Position numbers and translations under genes: made by a program | Shown: piece by piece, positions 58,948 through 64,000 of the stretch | Numbering within the stretch: position 1 is the first letter of the stretch | Layout of the letters: each line of letters begins with the position of its first letter | Notes under the pieces: generated by a model | Databases searched by the model: none | What the model was told of the DNA's origin: nothing | What the model saw: the letters and a program-made list of their open reading frames with translations, nothing else | Assembly (NCBI GenBank): GCA_964481775.1 | Contig: CAYZUX010000005.1 | Span: forward strand, 17,799 to 81,798 | DNA: 64,000 nucleotides | Direction: 5' to 3' | DNA from: OLB16 sp964481775 | Lineage (GTDB): Bacteria > Hinthialibacterota > Hinthialibacteria > OLB16

Positions 58948-60996
58948 CTAATCACGATTGTACAGATTCTTCCACTGTTCGATTTGCGTTGTCAGGTAAT
59001 CGGATTCGGACTGCAACTCGGACAGAGTTTTCTCAAGAGTTGTAAACTGTAACCGGAGGCGCGCTTCCGCAGCTGCAGCCCGGTTATTGATCCGTTCGAT
59101 TGATTTCTCATAAGAAGCGATTGTGTCTTCGAGAGATGCGGCACGTGCTGTTAATGATCCGCTGACAGAGTCAGTCAGAAAGTCCAGGGCTGTTTCGGCC
59201 TGATCGGCAAAGCCACCACTCTGGGTAAAGAAAGCCTGCACCGCCGCACTATTGTTTTGCAGGTATGATGTGAAGGTTGCGGTATCAAAAGCAAGCGATC
59301 CATCCACGTTTACAGTGATTCCCAGTTGACCCAACGAGAGGTATTCCGCTGTTGAGATGGCATTCCCCTGGAGAGAGGAGGAAGAACTGGTGCCGAGGAT
59401 ACCCAGATCAGCGGCGGTGGTTCCACCGCTCACCTCGGATATGCTGAGCATACCAGTACCCGATGTGTCATCTTGAATGACGATGCCCGTCCCTGCCCGG
59501 TTGACGGAAGCTGTGACACTGATACCTGTATTGTAGTTGATGGCATCCAGGACATCCTGGAGGGTCTTGGCCGATGAAAGATCGATGGTAGCCGTGTTGC
59601 CTGATTTATCGGTGATCATGATCGAGCCACGGGCAACCCCTGCTCCACTATTCAGACTTGTTAATTCCTTGGAGGGCAGTGTGGACACCGAGCGGGTCAA
59701 CAGGCTCGAAAGAGAACTTTGCACATTGAGGACCGCGGAGTCGCCAATAAGGATCCCAGCCTGCTTGGTTTCCGTGTTATACGAGGCATGGGTACCGTAG
59801 AAAGAAACCACGGTATTATAAGCACTCACAAAAGACTGAAGCGCATCAACCGCATCACTGTTGTCCGAGTTCACAGAGATGGTGACATTGGTAGTTGGGC
59901 TATCACCACTCCGCAAAGAAAGGGTGACACCATCAATCACATCAGTGACCGTGTTTGTGGAACGGGTGATGCTCATCCCATTCAGTGTGAAAATCGCGTC
60001 CTGGCCTTCCTGGTCTATTTGAGTGAATCCGGCGGTGACGATTCCCAGAGTCTCCAGAACATTGGAGGCATCCGTGAATGTGGGAGCCGTTGCATCGCCG
60101 CTTAGGATTTCCAATTGATAGTTCCCCTCTCCGGTCTGAACTACAGAAGCAGAGATCGTACTCCCCGCCGCCGATGAAGCGGTATTGATTGCCGCTGCGA
60201 TGGCATCGAGGCTGTCGGTGGCAAGATTGATATCCACCGAGATACTCCCTGTCCCATTGCCAATCGTGACTGTTCCCGAAGGGATGGCGGATTCGAGACC
60301 CAACAGGCTGGCCACAGTACTGGTCTGGGAGGTCAGGTCATCGCTGGCAGCTCCATTTGTGATCGAGTTTTTGATCGTGTCAGAACCGGCATTCACAAGG
60401 CGAAGGCCTTCGAGGATGTCTGTGGAGCCGGCATTCGAAATTGTCAGACCTTCCGCCCCCGTATTATTCGACCGGATGGAGAGGCGAAATTCCCCACGTC
60501 TGATTTCGATCACATTAGCGGTTACACCGGCACCCGAGTTGGTGATGCGCGCCGCCACATCTGTCAAATTATCGGTCGACTTGATCGAAACCACCCTGCC
60601 ATTGACCAGAACTCCACCTTCAAGCCCCAATGCGGTTGTCTTGTCGGTGAAGACGTTATTTTCATCGGAAGAAATCTGCATGGACATGGCCACTTGCTGG
60701 ACCGAGACTGTATAGCTCCCCTCCCTGGCGGCTGTAGAAGCAGTGGCACCCACGATTGACGAGTTGGATGAAGTTACGCCTTTGGCGTTAAAGACATTGG
60801 AGTTCTTGAGCGTCTTGGCGGCCACCTGGACATTCAGGACATTGGCGCTGAGGGCCTGGATAGCGGATAGCTTGCTGGTGGTTCTTGTAACCCGGGACTG
60901 AATGACATTGGCGGGTGCCTTGATACTGGAGACGAGAGCCTCGATGATCGATGATGTATCCAGGTTTGATATCAAACCATCTATCGTTGTGGCCAT
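58948..60996 (-). CDS. fliD: Flagellar filament cap protein FliD
   Basis: A 682-residue capping protein that sits at the filament tip and helps flagellin fold. The N terminus (TIDGLISNLDTSSIIEALVSSIKAPANVIQSRV) and C terminus (LEDTIASYEKSIERINNRAAAAEARLRLQFTTLEKTLSELQSESDYL, cut here) match the FliD D0/D1 coiled coils, and flagellin-hook IN motifs occur in the middle (GVTANVIEIRRGEFRLSI). It is longer than typical ~450-residue FliD by an enlarged central domain, paralleling the enlarged flagellin. GGAGGG precedes the ATG. Confidence 0.94.
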   Translation of the reverse strand: MATTIDGLISNLDTSSIIEALVSSIKAPANVIQSRVTRTTSKLSAIQALSANVLNVQVAAKTLKNSNVFNAKGVTSSNSSIVGATASTAAREGSYTVSVQQVAMSMQISSDENNVFTDKTTALGLEGGVLVNGRVVSIKSTDNLTDVAARITNSGAGVTANVIEIRRGEFRLSIRSNNTGAEGLTISNAGSTDILEGLRLVNAGSDTIKNSITNGAASDDLTSQTSTVASLLGLESAIPSGTVTIGNGTGSISVDINLATDSLDAIAAAINTASSAAGSTISASVVQTGEGNYQLEILSGDATAPTFTDASNVLETLGIVTAGFTQIDQEGQDAIFTLNGMSITRSTNTVTDVIDGVTLSLRSGDSPTTNVTISVNSDNSDAVDALQSFVSAYNTVVSFYGTHASYNTETKQAGILIGDSAVLNVQSSLSSLLTRSVSTLPSKELTSLNSGAGVARGSIMITDKSGNTATIDLSSAKTLQDVLDAINYNTGISVTASVNRAGTGIVIQDDTSGTGMLSISEVSGGTTAADLGILGTSSSSSLQGNAISTAEYLSLGQLGITVNVDGSLAFDTATFTSYLQNNSAAVQAFFTQSGGFADQAETALDFLTDSVSGSLTARAASLEDTIASYEKSIERINNRAAAAEARLRLQFTTLEKTLSELQSESDYLTTQIEQWKNLYNRD

Positions 60997-61154
60997 CTCA
61001 GAACCCTCCCTCTCCTGTCTGTAACACTCATTTTTCTCTCCATCACTTCAGGCAAGCTTCGTCTTAGGTAAAAGGCCCTGATACACAGGGTCTCTTGTCT
61101 CGGAGCGTGGATTCCCGCCGTGATCCATCCCTTAGCCATGTACCAGGTCTGTAC

Positions 61155-61544
61155 TCAGACTGTCGTATCAATGAGGAGTCCGATGATCTCTTTCAGACTG
61201 GAAGCCGCTTTCAAAACATCCTCTGGAGGAATTTCGAGCACGACTTCGTCAGTCTCCGGGTTCGTGATGACCATCTGGACAATGCTTGTCTCCGCGTCAA
61301 TTCTGAACTGGAGCTGAACATCCACCACCGCCGCTGCCGCTTGAATTTGATCGGCAGCCTTGCGTAACTTCTCGAGGTCTATCGTGGCCTCTTCATTCGA
61401 GCCGGTTTTGAACGCCATTTTCTGGGCATCTGTGTCCTCCGTTTTCTTTGGCACGGTTCCATTGACACGAGGGACAAACGAATTCCGTGGCAGAACGGCT
61501 GTCATTCCCGGATCGTTATTGGCTACAACACTTGCAACTGTCAT
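61155..61544 (-). CDS. flaG: FlaG family protein
   Basis: A 129-residue FlaG, a small protein encoded beside flagellin and fliD in many bacteria and affecting filament length. The C-terminal half carries the family pattern LQFRIDAETSIVQMVITNPETDEVVLEIPPEDVLK. The N-terminal half is low in complexity and charged. AAGGAG precedes the ATG. It lies between fliC and fliD in the same direction. Confidence 0.9.
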   Translation of the reverse strand: MTVASVVANNDPGMTAVLPRNSFVPRVNGTVPKKTEDTDAQKMAFKTGSNEEATIDLEKLRKAADQIQAAAAVVDVQLQFRIDAETSIVQMVITNPETDEVVLEIPPEDVLKAASSLKEIIGLLIDTTV

Positions 61545-61691
61545 GGTCTTTACTCCTTACCTCCCACCATCCCTGGCAGGAGGATGTTTTGTGCCACTAC
61601 GATCCCCCAACCCATCAACACGGGGGGCATTCTCTCACAGGCCCCCTTTTTAAGGGGTAATTCCCCTCAAAAGAATCAGCGAATCGATCGG

Positions 61692-61716
61692 GGGGCGGGG
61701 AGAAACTCCCCGCCCC
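61692..61716. terminator. GC-rich hairpin after the flagellin gene
   Basis: GGGGCGGGGAG (61692-61702) and CTCCCCGCCCC (61706-61716) form a perfect 11-bp stem with an AAA loop, 19 bp past the flagellin stop. It has no T run on the minus strand, so it may stabilise the mRNA end or attenuate readthrough into flaG. Confidence 0.6.
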
Positions 61717-61734
61717 ATTACCCTATTGAACGAC

Positions 61735-63597
61735 TTACAGGTTATTCAGCAGCGCAAGCACTTGCTGCGGAGCTGCATTGGCCTGGGCCAGAACTGAAGT
61801 ACCGGCCTGGAGAAGGATGTTGTACTTGGTGTAGGTGGTGGTCTCCTCGGCAAAGTCCGCATCACGAATCAGCGATTCAGAGGCGGTCAGGTTCTCGGAA
61901 GCCACACCCAGGTTGGAGATGGTTGCCTCAAGACGGTTGGTGAAAGCACCCAGGGCGGACCGCTGGGAGTCGACCTGGTTGATCGCCTCATCGATGATCG
62001 CCAGGGCCTCATTAGCACCCGCCAGAGTGGTGACATTGATGCCAGCGACTGTGCGGGCATTGCCATTGACCTGGGTCTCGCCGACAAAACCGAGGTTGTC
62101 AGCACGCATGTCACCAAACTGGACACTGACTCTCTGGTTCTGGTTGGCGCCGACCTGGAAAGAGAGGGCGTTGTTCACGGCATCAATCAGGAAGGTCCGG
62201 CTGGAGCCGCCATCCAGATCGATCACAGCACCCATGTCGAGAGTGATGGACTCGCCCGCTGCAAAACCAGCTGCTGTCCCACTATTGAAGGTGACCTTGT
62301 TGTCACCATTCTGGAAAGTCACCGATGTGCCACCCTCGAGACTGCCCGTATAAGACTCAGCAACGATGGTGAGCGTATCGGTGCCAGCAGTGAGGGTTGC
62401 CCCCAGCGTCATGGTGATCTGCGCGGCTGACTGAGCTGGATCAGACGGAGTCGGCCCATAGAAGGTGTAAGTTCCACCCGCAGTCACTGCCTGCGAGGGG
62501 CCACCACCGACTGTGATGGTAGCGGTATTGTCGTTGCCGGCCACATCGACTTCATTTGTCAGTGTCTCATCAAATGGGGCACCTCCATTCGCGACATCAA
62601 CCACCATGGTGACAGACAGGTTGGTGTTGGTCCCAGCCGTCCCAGCGGTGAAGACAAACTGCCCATTTGTGGCGTCCCAGCTGGCTACATCAGTGCTGCC
62701 TGCAGCAATAAGGGCGGCATTCAGGTCATCAACTACATCTTGGACTGTGTCGGTACCAACGGTTGCGTCGAGTGTTGTGGTGGTACCATCAGATTCTGTA
62801 ATAGTGAACTCGAGGTGATCAGTCGCACCCAAGGTCGTTCCACCAATGGTAAGTCCATCCAGTGCATCACTCGCTGCGGCGGCACTTGTACCATTCAGGA
62901 TCGAACCACTGGTCGAAACGACACGAGCCGCCGCCGCGACCACATTGGAGACCACGACATCATAGGTGCCACTGTCGAAGGTTGACCCGACGAATGTTGT
63001 GGCACCGGAGTTGTTCACACCATCTGTTCCATTGGCGAGGGTCTCCGATCCAGCAGCAGTCTGGGTAATGGTCAGATAACGGGTGCCGGTGGAAAGAGTG
63101 CTCGCGGTTGGGGTGTTGGAAAGTGAAATTCCAGTTCCGATGGCCTGCATGGTGGCGGTGTTGGCATTGTCACCATTGATCAGGCGGCGTGAACCGAACT
63201 GAGTATCATTTCCGATCCGGGTGATTTCCTCGATGGAAGTCTGGATTTCATCCTGGATCGCTTGCAGCGCGACGCTGTCGTTGGTACCGGTGTTGGCAGC
63301 CTGAACCGCCAGCGTACGAATTCTCTGCAGGCGGCTGGTGGTTTCGTTAAGGGCACCTTCAGCGGTGTTCACGAGGTTGATGGCGCTGTTGGCATTGTCG
63401 ATTGCCTGATTGAGTCCATTGATTTGTGAACGAAGATTCTCCGAAATGGTCAAACCAGCGGCGTCATCCGAAGCGCGGTTAATCTTGAGACCTGAAGAGA
63501 GCCGTTCGATTGCCTTGGAAAGGTAGTTCGAAGTCGCATTCAGGTTGCGATTGGCGTTGAAAGCGGAGACGTTGTTGTTGATGCGTGAAAGAGACAT
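61735..63597 (-). CDS. fliC: Flagellin
   Basis: A 620-residue flagellin, the filament subunit. The N terminus (SRINNNVSAFNANRNLNATSNYLSKAIERLSSGLKINRASDDAAG) and C terminus (RDADFAEETTTYTKYNILLQAGTSVLAQANAAPQQVLALL) are the conserved D0/D1 helices; both are given here only as landmarks. Between about residues 170 and 480 lies a large Thr/Gly/Asp-rich beta domain (D2/D3), making it longer than the ~500 residues of Salmonella FliC. AAGGAGG precedes the ATG. It heads the order fliC-flaG-fliD-fliS. Confidence 0.97.
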   Translation of the reverse strand: MSLSRINNNVSAFNANRNLNATSNYLSKAIERLSSGLKINRASDDAAGLTISENLRSQINGLNQAIDNANSAINLVNTAEGALNETTSRLQRIRTLAVQAANTGTNDSVALQAIQDEIQTSIEEITRIGNDTQFGSRRLINGDNANTATMQAIGTGISLSNTPTASTLSTGTRYLTITQTAAGSETLANGTDGVNNSGATTFVGSTFDSGTYDVVVSNVVAAAARVVSTSGSILNGTSAAAASDALDGLTIGGTTLGATDHLEFTITESDGTTTTLDATVGTDTVQDVVDDLNAALIAAGSTDVASWDATNGQFVFTAGTAGTNTNLSVTMVVDVANGGAPFDETLTNEVDVAGNDNTATITVGGGPSQAVTAGGTYTFYGPTPSDPAQSAAQITMTLGATLTAGTDTLTIVAESYTGSLEGGTSVTFQNGDNKVTFNSGTAAGFAAGESITLDMGAVIDLDGGSSRTFLIDAVNNALSFQVGANQNQRVSVQFGDMRADNLGFVGETQVNGNARTVAGINVTTLAGANEALAIIDEAINQVDSQRSALGAFTNRLEATISNLGVASENLTASESLIRDADFAEETTTYTKYNILLQAGTSVLAQANAAPQQVLALLNNL

Positions 63598-64000
63598 GAG
63601 TCTTTCCTCCTTGAATTTGACTCTGCCGCCGGGATCCGTCCCGGCAGGGTCTGTGCACTGGGCTCATCTCGTTCCACGAGAAAGAGGACCATGTGCGCCT
63701 GAGTTTGGAACCCTGGAGGTGGATTTCATCCTTCCGGCTCACATCCACAAGCGTTGCGGCTCGTTTTCCGTCCCGTATCACACCTTTTCGAGAGGCTGGA
63801 ATTTCCCGAAAAGGATCTTTTGAATACAGGCCCCAGTGGAATTCAGGCCGTTTGTCCTGTGTCTGGAAGCCTTTTGCCTCAGGTTCACGTGCTTTCCTTC
63901 TGGCATCCCTGCCCGGAAAGGAACGTTGACTGAAGCCTGGACAATTACCATCACCCAGAGTCCGGAGCTTCCGCTGAGGGGGTCAGCCTCAACATCTGCT
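63598..64000. promoter_or_regulatory. Upstream region of the flagellin gene
   Basis: 403 bp to the window edge with no supported gene. It holds the flagellin ribosome site (AAGGAGG near 63605-63611) and a GC hairpin CCGGGA-TCCG-TCCCGG at 63629-63644 in the leader. I looked for sigma-28 (TAAA-N15-GCCGATAA) and sigma-54 (TGGCAC-N5-TTGC) boxes on the minus strand and did not find a good match. Confidence 0.4.

Overview
The window reads as a metagenome-assembled or draft chromosome fragment of an uncultured Gram-negative, flagellated bacterium. The 100 Ns at 47763-47862 mark a scaffold join. A two-membrane cell is suggested by an AsmA-like protein, a lipoprotein SurA/PpiC chaperone and PlsC. The mix of genes (Tat-exported Gfo/Idh/MocA enzyme, GH172 and GH106-like hydrolases, PQQ-type propellers, a DUF4139 protein, a pseudopilin with the NFLEAQARARLARVK signature, bacillithiol genes) recalls Planctomycetes-like or candidate-phylum bacteria such as Sumerlaeota or Hydrogenedentota. 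I cannot assign a phylum from sequence alone. No rRNA or tRNA gene was recognised.

Region 1 (1-11969, minus strand) is a hybrid lipid/polyketide/peptide assembly line in one operon: a fatty acyl-AMP ligase, an ACP-KS-(dead AT)-KR-ACP polyketide synthase, a C-A-PCP NRPS module with an Asn-like code fused to two KAS III-type ketosynthase domains (the second lacks every catalytic residue), and the first codons of an extended SDR reductase. The inferred logic is fatty acid activation, one two-carbon extension, ketoreduction, amide formation to an Asn-like residue, then a C-C bond forming or release step by the fused KAS III pair.

Region 2 (12457-25374) holds sugar metabolism and secreted enzymes: Gfo/Idh/MocA and TIM-barrel epimerase with Tat leaders, a LeuC-type dehydratase, a PilZ protein, a secreted DA1-like zinc peptidase, a PQQ-like propeller, a GH106-like enzyme, an unknown secreted protein and GH172. 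Region 3 (25490-31725) is a patchwork: a DinJ/YafQ toxin-antitoxin pair, a cupin, PEBP and VOC proteins, BshA, two decayed genes and many short palindromes.

Region 4 (31839-47372) carries envelope and housekeeping genes: a GT-C-type membrane protein, PlsC, an AsmA-like protein split by an A10 tract, a bacterial topoisomerase VI A subunit, an SO_0444-type permease, two tandem cysteine-rich exported proteins, TruA, an M42 peptidase, and the operon bshB1 - DUF4139 - rodA/ftsW. A tandem 124-bp palindromic repeat array with an assembly gap follows (47502-48092). Region 5 (48284-58326) has a pseudopilin, an AT-rich FG-GAP protein gene, a zinc-ribbon/secreted protein pair, and the operon surA-like - gatB - TPR protein, with a divergent radical SAM gene. 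Region 6 (58356-63597) is the flagellar filament cluster fliC-flaG-fliD-fliS on the minus strand.

A theme of the whole window is a vocabulary of short intergenic hairpins (families ending in ACTCC, and C-rich stems). One copy lies in frame inside a membrane protein gene.
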